Shown here piece after piece: positions 1 to 13,200 of a stretch of DNA of 64,000 nt; within the stretch, counting starts at the first letter, position 1; each line of letters opens with the position of its first letter. The position numbers were made by a program, and so were the translations under genes. Source of the stretch: Metallyticus violacea (lineage: Eukaryota > Arthropoda > Insecta > Mantodea > Metallyticidae); the NCBI GenBank assembly GCA_030762175.1, contig CM060830.1, positions 44,442,501 to 44,506,500 on the forward strand, read 5' to 3'. The notes below the pieces were generated by a model. That model ran no database searches. It was not told the DNA's origin and was given only the letters and a program-made list of their open reading frames with translations.

Positions 1-522
1 TTTGTGAATCACTAGACAGTGTATGCCAAATCTTTGATTATCTTTCAAATTCTTTAAATAAACAACACATTCGTTGGTTACTATGTACATCTTTAGAATA
101 TCTCTCACAAACTCTTCCAGGCCTAATAAATCCTCCTTCCATCTCTTAGTATGAGAAAAATCTTCAAAAACTACAGATAGGTGTAGGTCCGTAATTTTTA
201 CCCAAGACGCAGCCTGAATACTTTGTAAAGTGAAATTTTTGTAATCAAGTTTTAATTTCTCTTGTGGGAATCCTGTTGGAGATTTCTTAACATGGCTGAA
301 TAAAATTACACTCAAATCAGCATGGCATATGTCCACGTGCACATCTGTTTTGAAGAACAATCTGCACACACAGCACTTGTTTCCGGATAGCTGAAGAAAT
401 GCGTAGCACCCTGGAGGACTGTTGAAAAGTTGTGAACAAGTTTCTGATAAATAACATTTTTGTATCATTGAAATGTTATTCCCTTGAGGAACTATTATTG
501 CCTCTTTGCAAATTTCTTCCAT
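1..522 (-). CDS. N-terminal part of an unidentified protein gene, runs off left edge; possible AFG2-like AAA ATPase N-domain
   Basis: Reading the minus strand from the ATG at 522-520, 174 codons stay open to base 1, which is long for DNA this AT-rich. The protein starts MEEICKEAIIVPQGNN and continues through QKCYLSETCSQL, a Cys-rich stretch (SGNKCCVCRLFF) and LQSIQAASWVKITDLHL. The order of these segments (initial CxL, a barrel-like stretch with Cys, then an 'ai..A.wv.v' segment) recalls the N-domain of AFG2/SPATA5L1 AAA ATPases, which act in cytosolic ribosome maturation; this is a weak family guess from memory with no ATPase motif in view. The frame is also open upstream of this ATG for at least 20 codons, so a start in an upstream exon is possible. 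It is head to head with ARMT1, and its first 224 bases lie in a tandem duplication. Confidence 0.65.
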   Translation of the reverse strand, partial: MEEICKEAIIVPQGNNISMIQKCYLSETCSQLFNSPPGCYAFLQLSGNKCCVCRLFFKTDVHVDICHADLSVILFSHVKKSPTGFPQEKLKLDYKNFTLQSIQAASWVKITDLHLSVVFEDFSHTKRWKEDLLGLEEFVRDILKMYIVTNECVVYLKNLKDNQRFGIHCLVIHK

Positions 523-621
523 TATCACAGCATTCTTCTGTTTGAAAGTGAGGTTAATTTTACTTATTTGCACGCTTAGTTTGTTTTGAAGTTACATTCA
601 CGTTTATAGCTGCAGGGCTAG
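299..621. repeat. Tandem duplication, copy 1 (intact copy)
   Basis: A 323-bp unit starting 'aataaaattacactc' is followed directly by a second copy at 622. Copy 1 contains the open minus-strand frame of the gene at the left edge. The two copies differ at only a few bases, so the event looks recent. Confidence 0.9.
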
Positions 622-933
622 AATAAAATTACACTCAAATCAGCATGGCATATGTCCACGTGCACATCTGTTTTGAAGAACAATCTGCACACACAGCACT
701 TGTTCCCGGATAACTGAAGAAATGCGTAGCACCCTAGAGGACTGTTGAAAAGTTGTGAACAAGTTTCTGATAAATAACATTTTTGTATCATTGAAATGAG
801 GAACTATTATTGCCTCTTTGCAAATTTCTTCCATTATCACAGCATTCTTCTGTTTGAAAGTGAGGTTAATTTTACTTATTTGCACGCTCAGTTTGTTTTG
901 AAGTTACATTCACGTTTATAGCTGCAGAGCTAG
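622..933 (-). pseudogene. Tandem duplication, copy 2: frameshifted duplicate of the 5' coding part
   Basis: This is the same unit as 299-621 but 312 bp long. It lacks 11 bp (ttattcccttg) after 'cattgaaatg'. On the minus strand the same frame starts (QISKINLTFKQ...MEEICKEAIIVP) but the deletion shifts it after IIVP and it stops near 640. It lies 5' of the intact copy relative to that gene, so it probably now serves as 5' UTR or upstream ORF sequence, or is inert. Confidence 0.8.
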
Positions 934-1147
934 AATTGGCGATGCTCCTTTGAAAACATCGAAAACCTTAAATATCTGTCAAAATAATTCCTATTTTTAA
1001 CGAAAGATCGCGCTCTATCTGTTATTCAGCATAGGACGAAAATAAGTGCAATCAAAATAGGTTAGACATAAGGTTTTGCCTAGTTCTTTAATTGTTAGAA
1101 AGCATATATAAATGATTTGTGCCGTAATATAGCTTTAAATACTAAAA
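934..1147. promoter_or_regulatory. Probable bidirectional promoter region
   Basis: This is the space between the minus-strand gene at the left edge and the plus-strand ARMT1 start at 1148. It is relatively CpG-bearing (near 'cgaaagatcgcgctc' at about 1000) compared with surrounding DNA. No clear TATA box was identified. The call rests on the head-to-head layout. Confidence 0.4.
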
Positions 1148-1218
1148 ATGTATTTTAGGGACGCAGGCATAGACACTGTCACTCCAACAAACGTCGTACT
1201 TTCAGCTAAATACAAAAG
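1148..1218 (+). CDS. ARMT1: ARMT1 exon 1
   Basis: ATG at 1148, 23 codons plus two bases, donor AG|gtaaaa at 1219. It encodes an N-terminal stretch ending VVLSAKYK plus a split Arg codon that runs into SFAY of exon 2. LSAKYKRSFAY fits the family better than any other upstream open frame. Confidence 0.8.
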
Positions 1219-4200
1219 GTAAAATTTTGAAAACAGCTTCATTTTAAAATTATTTTACAGAAAAGTCTATCATTGTGCACAATAAAAACATAATTTTTAA
1301 AATGTCTGCAAATTGCAGCAGCAAATCACTCAATAAGTGTGTCAAAAGTATTGTTTAAGTTGATAGCCTGGTAAATATTCTAAGTTATAATATTTTGTGA
1401 ACAGACACTTTTAGTAAAATTACATATTCAGTTGCTATATCCCTGCACCAAATCCCATAAATTTCTATTCTCATAAATTACCTACCACTTTATTTAGTGA
1501 AATGTAGAATTTCCATATGACATCTCACAAGTAAAACTCTTAAACTCAAAATAGCAGGCATGCATAAATGTGATAAAAGCTATTATACCACCCACTCATA
1601 TAGGGCTGCTACATTCTTAATTGGGTATTGCACACATGTTGGAAGCATATTATTAAATACAAGCAGCCCAAAATGATGCAAGACTGATAGTTAATGTCTG
1701 AAAAGTTGTGGCACTCTCTCAGCCATGATAAAAATGAATCACTAAGATTTTGTTCACCAAAATGAAAGTTTAGAGAGAGTTATTTCATGATCAACAAAAA
1801 TCAAAATCATAAGTTCTATAACATTAAAACTTTAAAGCCTTCTTAACACTAATTGATGATAATGGCTTATCCCAAGTAAGGCCACATAGTAAAAATTGTC
1901 AAAAGTTTATAGTTTGACTAGATAACTTGATAGTATCCTATGAAGCCCATTATCATTGCTATAAAATGTCTTAAAGTGAAAAAATATGAGTAAAAGAATT
2001 CAGGTTTTAGTATCGTTTTATCTATAATAATAGTCTGCAACTCTTGCAATTTCTCCACATTTGACATTTCTGGATGTTATGTTAAAATAAAATAAATTAA
2101 ATATTTATGCTTTAATGGCTTACAATGTATATATATGTACAATGTACATTATCCAGGTATGTAAAAAGAATGGTACTAGTGCAAATATCTTGTTCATTTG
2201 GCAATATTTTATTTTCATTTTTACTTTTATTAACAGGAGTTTTGCATATACAACAATAAAAGACAGACTTCCTGTAACACTCACAAAAGTTATTGACCAT
2301 TTGGTACGTGACAAGGAAGAGATCATTAAAGATCATAGTCATGTAAGTAATAGCTGCATTTACATCACTCATGAAAATGCAGATTAACCAGACCATTTAT
2401 ACTGACAATATAAGTATTCACATTATTAAATGATTCAACAGGATGAATAAATATAAAAATTCATGTGCTTGTATATGTTACTACAAAAATTTCCATTTTG
2501 ACAGGAGACGAGAGAAGAACTGAAATCTGTAATAGGCTGTCTTTCTAAATTGCGAAATGAACTAATGACTAATAAGCCATTTACATCATTGAGGTCTAGT
2601 GGAACAGATGTTGTTTTTTGGAACAAATATCTTCTAGAGGAAACTGAAAAGCACGGTGAAACCCCATCTTGGTACAATACTTCATGGCTGTATGCTGAGT
2701 GCTACTTTTACAGAAAAATGCATGAATTCTTTGAACTAAGGTGTGTGTCTTTTAATACATTAGATTATCAGTAGACATCAGATTTATATGCACTAAAAAG
2801 GTCTAAAACATGCAACCATTTTTGGAGCAAAAATCTCTATATGCTTTAAAAATTTAAAAAATATGCAGTAAAAATTTACTTTTAGACTTACATTGTTGAT
2901 TCTTCATTTATATATCAGTTTGGTTACTGTAGTTTGTTTTACAATATGGGTATATTTGACATATTTACTGAAATGCTAAGACCAAAAATGATTACAAGAG
3001 GTCTTCACCTATTTCTTGGCCATTCTTAGGTGTTACCTTCCATAAATTTTGTATCTTACAATAAGTTTCTGTATTAAATTAAACATAATTATTCTCATTC
3101 CAATTCATGAAATAATACAAAATAAAACAATTACAACATAATTAGAATATCCCCTGTCTAATATCTATGATCCTTGCTAACCCCTGTCAGAAGTCTCCTA
3201 CTGGAATTCAAATACAGAAGTTTAGCCATCACTTCAGGTATTTCTTTCAACACATCAGAGGGTTCTCTTTCCAATCTTTTCCTTCATTATTGTTCTGTTT
3301 TAAGCTCATACTCTGTTTCAGTTCTTCAGCAATTGCTGATTATTATAAACCCTAAACATATATGAGTACCAAAATTTCAAAACTATTTAACAAAGTTAAC
3401 CATTTACATCTATTTATTTTTAACTTATATAAATAATCCCTTAAATTCCTCATTTGAGAAAGGCTCAGAAATTTTTCTTTATTGTCAATTCCTTTCACAT
3501 ATGCACCCATTACTCCTTTATTCATTTCCACCTTTACTCCTTTGTTCCCTTGTCGGTTCTGGTGGTCTTGTGGTAACCATATTTGCCTCATAGGCTCAAG
3601 ATTGCAGGTTTAACCCATCTAGGGTCAATCGATTTTTTCAGTTGTAAAAATCCTAAATATGGCTTTCTTCAGAGTGGAAGTAAAGCCATAGATTTATGGC
3701 ACATGAAAGAACCCCAAGCCTGAAAGAAGAGGCCTCTGAGCAAAATTTATCAGCTGTTTCATGCCCTGAATTGAATCAGATGCTGATGACCTGAGATGTT
3801 AAAGAACATTCATAAATAAAACAAATCAACTATTCCCAAGCATTCAAACAAAATATGTTCAGTACTTCCATTCCCAAACAACTATGATAAACGTTCTGTT
3901 TAAATTAATTAAAATCTGTCGTCTAACATTCTTCATGCTTCACTAATCTTAAAAATATTCGGTACCGATTTCAAAGATACGTTATCTCCATCTTCGGCCG
4001 TGGACGACTGGTGTAAAAGGCTGTTGTTACGTAGTATTAGAAGCAATGTTCTGCTCTGGTGAAACTTTTATGAACTTAAAATTTATATTTTCTTCCTTCG
4101 GAATTTCAAAATTCATCAGATGATCCTTATGTTTGTAGATGTAAATCTTTTCTCAAATATCCAATTCTACTGGTCCCTGTACCATGACAGATTTAGGTGA

Positions 4201-7200
4201 CAGATTTAATTCATGTGAGCTTCACTGTGTTAGTTCCATATGAAAAAAAATTTTAAAGTTTTTACAATTTTTAAAAAATTTCTCCTTATACCTTTTAATC
4301 TTCAAACTCCTAACCTAAACCTTGCTAGTCCTTCCCTTTCTTTTTTATTACAATTATTAATATATCCCTCCCTCCTTTGATTCCATATAGCGCCAAAGAA
4401 CTTTTCTCTCTCATTACAGCATGCATCATTTTTCTAACTGTATCCTTGAATCTCATCCTAACCGATCTCCAAAAGCATCTTGTTAACCCTTATCTCTTAC
4501 TCCAGATATCTCCCACTTCATGTTGCAGCTTTTTTTCAATGATCTTGCCCAACCAGCTGGCTTCCCTGAAAATTGAATCCTGAAACTTCAGACATTCCTT
4601 GAAAATAAGACCATGCGGAAGCTGTTGGATTCTAAACCAATATTTCATAGTTCTCTCATTCACCCAAACTTGCACACTTAGCTTTCCCATTTCTAACAAA
4701 GCACATATAGGCTGCATTATGTGTAATATCAAACACAATTTTACAAAACATAGCGTATGGTCAAACCTGTATTCCATATGCCCATCTAGATTCCATAAAG
4801 CTCTATACATTCTCTGAAACCACATCACATTCATAGCTAAGCAAAGTACAAACATTTCCTTAACAATTTTATTACCAATCTGCCTTTTGTTGCTGTTATC
4901 CTTTTCTGACTTTGCCGTTGTCCTGATCTGCTTAACAGCAATCCCGGATATGTAAATTCCATAACAAACTGAATATTAATACCTCCCAGTGACCATTTTT
5001 CTGCTTCCTATTTAGTTTATTCCCCCCTCTTAAATACCAAGATAATTAGTCTTTTCCTGATTGACTTTAATATTCCATTTTGTGCAATATCTCTCAATTT
5101 ATAAGATAGTATTTTTCAAACTGATCATTGAGAAGGATGCAACCATTAAATCATTAGCATATAACCCTGGAATTTCCAGATTATTTATGACTGGCATATG
5201 TATATCTTTTTTCAATTCCAATAGCACATCTTCACAAACAAAACAGGACTTAATTGTTTTACTATATACATTTATGATTTATAAGTGTATGGCATTCACT
5301 AGTTAATATGAATTTGTAAGCCAAGAAGGATATTTCAGTGTCTATGAATGCTATTAGACAGTATTTGTAAGCACTGACAAGCTCTGGAGGAATTTCCTCT
5401 GGACACAATGTTTTCACCTTGATGATATTTACCTACTTAAAAGTTAACTTTGAAATCTGGGTTTCTTTGTAAAACACAGCACAATTTTCCTCTTAGTTTT
5501 TGGCATATTTTAAAGGGGCATACTCAAGTTTACTCTGAACGTCTTTAAGAATTGACACAGATTTGCAAAGAGAAAACAACACTTTTCTCATTTTTTCATT
5601 GCTTCAGGTAAAATCTTGAAATGTGTCTTATTAAAGCCAAGTTCCTCTGCAAAGTTTCATTACAAAAAATTTCTGTGAGTGTTGAATTGACAAAGCTTCA
5701 CAGCATATAGGCTGGTAATGAATGTTTTAACTGCATTGAAATTGTCTGAGAGAGAGCTTCTTACCATGTACCCCAAAATATAAGTATTTGTTCTGGGGGT
5801 AATGGGTAATGGAAAGTCTGGAAATTATTCTTGTAAGCATTAACTCTTGTTGGGGCTTTAATAAATACCATCCATCTTTAGGCTGGATATTAAAATATTT
5901 ACTTCTGGAAGACTTTTCCAGACACTTCTGCTACTCTGTTAAGCCCATACAAGAAAGATGTATGAGATGTGAATAGAATACTTTAAAACTGAAGCAGCTC
6001 ATAACTGTAGGCTGCAGCATCTGAAATTAAATCCCAGAATCTGTGCTCATTACCTCTTTCTGGCCTTTTCAAAGCATCATTCATAAATTGGGCAATTGTG
6101 AAATGATTTGTTGTCTCTAAGGCTCTACATGCAATTTATTATGGCTTTCCTGGCTCACCTTCACTTAGTTTGTCTACAAGAAAATTCACCATATGGCAAT
6201 CGCATGCATGCGTAGTTTCATGAACTAAACCCCACATGAGGGAGTCCTTTATAATGATCCTAGATTTTTTATTGTTGAATGGTAATAGCTATATAGATAA
6301 ATTTTTTCTAAGGCATATTCTGCCGGTATAGCACAATTGCACTATTTTTATAGGAAAGTATGAAACTTCTTGTTACGGAGTGAATATCATGCTATATTTG
6401 TTGTTATAAGAGCTTCGCATAGATCACATAAATGTTTTCCCCCCTCCCATTCTTCTCTGAAAGCACACAGCTATTGTCTGTAGTGAAATCTGACTCCCCA
6501 CAATCCTTAATCCACTGTCTTAAAAATGAACTTTTACATATTTTGGCATTACAACACCCCTAAATTGGATGGCACACAACCTTCAATACTTCACTCAGAA
6601 AATTAGAGAACAATGAATGTACAGGATATCAGCTAGTAGATACATAGTGAAGTTTGTGAATGTGAATCTCCAGATATTTCTTCATGTGTACTCATATATG
6701 CATTGAGGGAGAAGCAGGAGGTTCACTATGAGGGATCTAGTATGTGAATTGGACTTCAAAATTAAAGATTGTAGTAATTTAAATATATGAGTAGAATTAA
6801 TTAATAAAACAAGTTAAGTATGCATATTATATGAAAAAAATATAAATTATGCAATAACAATGTAATACGCATTTATATCTCTATAAAATGTTATATATGA
6901 AAACTGTGGAAAGTTGAATATACTTCATAAGTTAAATGCATATCTTAAGTAAGGCAAACTATTGCATATAAATCCAATGTCTAGTCATCAATAACTAGTA
7001 ATTATATTCAACAGTATTCACTTTCTAATTTATACATCAATAACAAACGATAATGAAGCAGTACTATTATATGAACTGTTACATTTAGCACAACCATGAA
7101 AGGATTTGATCCATTCCACAAGCAAAAACAGCAAGCTCTTTATGAAGCAATGGATGCTATCGTGGTTCTGGCTGATCATGTCCTGCAGTGCTTACAAAAG

Positions 7201-10200
7201 AACAAAATGCCTGATACAGCTGTAAAGGAAGAGTTACTAAGGTTTATTCAGGTAACATCCCCCCTTTAAAAGGATTTGCTACACTTTTTTCAGTTATTAA
7301 TTATGCTACTTGAAAGTAGAATCTTTTGGCAAGACTTCTTTATCTCATAAGTACCAGAATGTTGTTATTACAGATGTAGCAGTCTCTGGTACTTTCATAA
7401 ACTTTGTCTGTTGTTATAGCATGCAGAAGTAATCTTAATTTTATTATGCATGAAAAAGGTGTACATACCTTTTTTTACATTACATTCTTGAAATCTTGAC
7501 TATCCATTGCTGTACATACCTCATATCTTCAGAATGCATTCCTGGGAGCCTAATGCAGCTATTCATGTGATATGTTATGAATTTCTCTCCTGATATTTTC
7601 TTTCAGTTCAACTAGGAATGATAATATTTTGATACCCTTTTGTTTTTAAGCTTTCATGTGCATTCATATCAGAATATCTTGGAGGGCCACAAACCATGAC
7701 TTATTATCTGTTCACCAAAAAATAAATGAATCACAGCCTTGAAAGATATAAGGAATGTTCATTGGCATAGTATACATAATTAATTTCTTCTTCTATCAGC
7801 TTGGCAATAAATGGTAGCAAATTAAACTTATGTGTATTTCATCAAAGAAAAATATAATTCTTGTGTATTTACTTCATGTGCCACACTCCTATTTTTAAAT
7901 AACAGAGAGAGAAACTTTGAATATTTGGTGCAAATTTGCAACACTCTTTTGGCTTTTGGCTTTTGAGATGAAGCCAAACCTCATTGCTATAGTCAATCCT
8001 GGTGGTGTAGTGGTTACCATACTTGCCTCATAAATCCAAGATCGCGGATTCGAACCTGCCCAGGACCGATGGATTTTTTCGGGCGTAAAAATCCTAAGTA
8101 TGGCTTCCTTCGGAAGGGAAGTAAAGCCATGGGTCCCATGTCATACATTTACGGCACGAAAAAGAACCTCAAGCCTGAAAGAGAGGCCTCTGAGCAAAAT
8201 TTGTCGGCTGTTTCACGCCTTGAGTTGAATGGGACGCTGATGACCTGAGATGTTAAAGAGCGCCCATAAATAAATTAATAATAATAATAATTATTGCTAT
8301 AGAAAACTAATAATGAATTGATTATTCTGTCATGAATGATAAGTTGAAACTACATACAACAATTTATTCTTAATTCCATGTCTGTAGGTGTTAGCTTTGG
8401 GAATGCACAAATTTAAAGGACTTCAATATCATGACATTAAGAGCGGAAGATTTTGACACTTCCAGGTGATGTGCTTAATGCCAATAACTTTGTTGGATTA
8501 AACTATAAATAAACACCTGTTTATTTATTTCTCCATTTATAACATGCCAATTTGTATTTAATTTTTTACCCAGTTGCTTAAATTGTTCTACAAATCTGTA
8601 CACTGTTCTCGTTGAAGAAATGGAGAATCTGAGAATTTTCAATAATTATTGGAACTTTCTTCACTTAGACTTCTTAATAACAAATAAAAACCATTCTTCA
8701 TCCCTTAAAGTTAAACTGCACTTATTTAGCACAGAAATGGTATGTTTCTTGAATAGGAAGTATATGAGTAACAAATTGAAACTACACTTCATCTAATTAG
8801 ACAGTACACAAATTACTGTGCTTTTTTTTTTTAAATATTTTATTATATTTTTAAACCCTCACAACATAACAATTACCAGCTGTGGACTGACATATTTTAA
8901 TCAAATTGTATAACTTGCATCATAAAATGGGAATGAATTCTCAGATTCCAAATTTGGTTTTAAAAAAACAATTAAAAACAATTATTTAAACTCTGCACCT
9001 GACTACTAGAAGCTTAATTGGTTGCACTTATTATCTGTAGAAATGAGAAGGAACCTAGAGGAAGGCAATAGAAAGTCAGCCGCATGAATAAGAGGGGGAA
9101 GGGGATGGGTGATTGAGATCAGAATGACACAAGCATTTGCATTGTTCGTATTGTTTTGGGTTAAACATAACTTGGATAATCACATTATTTAAATCTTTTA
9201 TTTTGGCATTTTATTGTGACTTATACAAAGATTTTACAGATAATGTTATTGCAATGTGATGAACCAGTAGAAAATGTTTGTAGAAGTTGTTGTTGATGAT
9301 GATGATAAAACAGCTATACCCCATGATTTGTAATTGTTAAAGAGAAACATTAATTTAAAACAAATCTTAAAAATAGCCATCATGCCACCACCAGTACCAC
9401 TAGTGAATATGTGATTTATCACTCTGAAGAGTGACTTGTTTTCCACTCCTGCAATGAATATATTTACTGTTGGAGACACACAAGCATAATGTGCAATAAC
9501 TTAGCTTTACTAAGCACCTTATGTAGCAGCACACACTATTGTAAATGTAATGAAAGTCACAGAAGTAAGCATCCATAAAGTGAACATTCTAATGGGGAGT
9601 GGAGGTGAAATGCTAGAATGTGCATAATCTGCAAATTGCATATGCATCCAACATGTAGCTTTTTAGGAAAGAAATGAAACCATTTACATTGTCAGCTTAC
9701 TGCTAGAAGCACACTTGTGAGTGGGAGGTCTAGGGTTTGAATTTCACCAGGACTGTCCCCCGTGACAGGGTTTTTTCCCCCAGGTTTTCCTCAGTCATAA
9801 ACAGCAAATGCCGGGAAAGTACTCTGAACTTAGGCCTGGAATGTTTCCTTCCTTTAAAAAAAATCCTTTACCAATAAATAATAATAAATAATAATCTACA
9901 ATATAATTTCATCTCATGAATGATCAGTGTCCACCGCTTGTGGTGCCTCAGCAGTAAAAACAGGCGTTAATCACCATTCAAGAAAAAAAAAACATTGTCA
10001 GCTTTTTCTTCTCTAGATGTTGTTCAAGAATGGCTATACAGGGGTTAATCAATGAAGGCAAATTTGTCCGGTATTGTGGCAGACAATTGTGAATACAAAG
10101 AAAAAATAAGAAAATGACAGCATTACTATTCTTTATATGTGAAAAAAAGCTGAAAAAAATATTATTGTGACATATCAAAATAATTTTAAAAACTTACCAC

Positions 10201-13200
10201 TATCTTCATAGAATCAAGTATACAGTGTGTAAAAACTATCATGGATTAGATAGGCAAGACACACTAATGTAACAACCTCTTCCATTAGAGATGGCAGAAT
10301 GTGAGCATCTTCTGATCCCAAGTGCACACTCAGCATGCATAATTATTACACACATAAAACATGCAAAATTAAATGCTTATATATCCCCAGTCTTAATGTA
10401 GTTACCATATTCTGAAATCTGAAAATGCTGATATATTCCCCTCACTAATGCATTGCATGTACCTATTTCATCATTTGTATCACTTTGCAATCTCACTAGA
10501 ATTTTTTAAATATTTCATTATTACTATACAAATAGTCAAACATATGTTTGCATATAAAATGTCTGAAATTAAATTTTATAAAGCAAGTCCTGTAACAAAA
10601 TTGATGGTAAATCTATTTCTTTTCTTATATTAGAAAGGAAAGGGGGGGGGGGAAGTGGTCGGTTATTGCAAAGGGAAATTGAGCCGTCTTCACAATCTCT
10701 GCATATTGTTCTTCACTTTTGAAAAATATAATGTATTCACACCATTTTTCGTGGCTTGACTTTGATGAAGTTACATATTTTTTCAAGTTGGAAAACTGAT
10801 CAAAATGTTAGCTATTATCAATTTGTACACCTTGCTATCACTGTTATGTCAATGTCAAAACTGAGAACATGAAAGCGTTGATTTGCTTGCTAATTCAAAT
10901 GGTCTGTAGTCAATATCTGCACTCTTAATTCATTCAATGTTAATAATGTTCAACACAGAAAGAATGCTGAGCCCTTCATGCATAAAAAACAAAAATAAAT
11001 AAATAAGTCTTAAATATGAAAAATGTGGACAAATTCCAGGATTTCTAAAAATGTAGATAGATAGCTATTTTTATCATCATATAGTAAACATGTTCACATA
11101 AATGCTTACATATGGTAACAATACTTTTTAATTACCTTTGCCAATGAAATAATGAAGTGATGGGTTATTCAAGAGGACAGGAAAGATCCTTCATCTCCTG
11201 CTCTTTGCTAAGCATAGATCATTATCTTCACTTGAAACGTTTGAATATGAAGCACTATAAATTTTTATTCTCACACATTGCATATGTATGCACATACACA
11301 ATTTATCCTCAGAAAAATAGCAAACCTGAAAACCAAGGTGTATTTGGCCTTGAACTGAACAGAACTGAGTGCTAACCGCTAACTCCTGCAAGGATATAAT
11401 GCTGCTGGCATGGTAGTATTTTAATGCGAAAATAAATATGTAATGATATTATTAACAAGGCTCTTTTGTATAAACTGTGTCATTACCATTATATATGCCT
11501 TGGTGCAATAATTCAAGGATCCTGTGTGATGAAGATAACAATTCTTGGAAAATCCTCTTCACAACTTTTAGTTCTGCCCTGTCATGAAACTAATATTCAC
11601 ACATTACAAATAAATTTTAACTGCACAGCTAAAAAGTAAAAATTCTCGTTGTAAGCAAGTTCTTACAGCTATTGAACTAGGCAACAGCACACATAACAGT
11701 ATTGGCTGAGTTATCATTGATAAGCTTTGTCTAGCTCTGCCTCAGATTCCTTCTTGTTTCATACAAACTCTGATTATAATTAGGAAATAAGCTTCAGATA
11801 TATGACAAAATAATTTAAAAAATAGCCTTTTGAGTGACTATAGCATTGCTCTCAGATAAGACTTTATTAACTTCAGTTTTCAAATAGCACTTTCAAATTT
11901 TATCTTCCTCTTTGTATTTTCTAAAATATTATTATGTCCATTGTGTAAACCAAATTTTTTGCTCATTGAATATAGCAATGATGTGGAATGTTGCAATATT
12001 TTCAAAATAGATATATAATTTCTGTGGGCTACATCAAACAAAGATTTGCTATTCCATTTTGTTCAAATTGTTCTTGGAACCTATTCATTAGCATTCACAA
12101 AATTTTTAAAGCTATATGTCAGAGAATGCCATTGTCATTTCTTGGATACTAATGAAAGTTATACTTCTGCAGGTAACACTTTGGGGTAACCAGTATGATC
12201 TTTCTCGTCCTATTGGTTCCACTGTTACCATACAAGACAACAACCCACTTTCAAATGTTATTTTGCTGCATGACTACATTTTGGTTGATGAATCAGAGAA
12301 TATCTGGACTACTTTAAAGCAAGGACAGAAAGGCAACATTCTGGTTGGTAAGTGAGTTCCTAGGCTATAGTAATTTGCTTTAGTATGCTACATTAAGTCA
12401 AAAATTAAACTTGAGAAACATGTATTGAAACTGGTGAAAAGAAGCCTGATGAATTTTTTATGATCCACTACACGTTATAAATGGAAGACATTCTCATAAA
12501 ATTAGCAAAGAAATCTAAGTTAAGAATACTGTAGTGTATTTGTTGTTTTGATGATTATATCTGCCAAAAATTTGAATTCTTCTCTTCTAAGAAAAAGTAG
12601 GCAGAAAGAGTGGACAACTTTACTACTCCTATTGCAGCTCCATAGGCAAGCCAAAAATCTTTTAGTCTTCAGTTTGATGACCTGACACTGTGCAACATGT
12701 TTCCGTATATTTTCCGGTGCTTTGATCTTTGTTACCTTATTCTCTGTGCAAAGTCTTTAGTTTGCTAATTTAGTTTATTTAATACTCTCCATTATATTAA
12801 GTTAGTGGTTTATCAGTTTTCTATATAAAAGTTTGTATATAACTCCATAAAGCGTTTGTGCATAAAAATGAAAAATAAATTAACTCTTGGAACAATGTAG
12901 CTAAAATAACAAGAACTAGAGAAACAGAAATTGATAAAACACACATACAATAACACAAATATCGTAATATTTCAAGCAACTTATATTCTTCTTCAAAGAC
13001 AGAAGACAAGTGAAGGTGATAAAAGTAAACATTGAATCAAGAAGGTATGTTGTTACTCACTAGCATTAAAAGAAAGCTTTCAAAAGATAGGATAGCATCA
13101 ATGCTTAGTCCATATTTGTGTGTTGTGGTACTTTATTATAATAGAAATTAGAAGCAGTAAAATTAACTGCAGATTCCTATATATAAAGGCCCTCTTTTAT

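Noticed and set aside
2112..2677. Minus-strand open frames across 2112-2396 and 2435-2677
   Set aside because: They lie opposite ARMT1 exons 2 and 3, whose plus-strand reading is conserved and phase-consistent.
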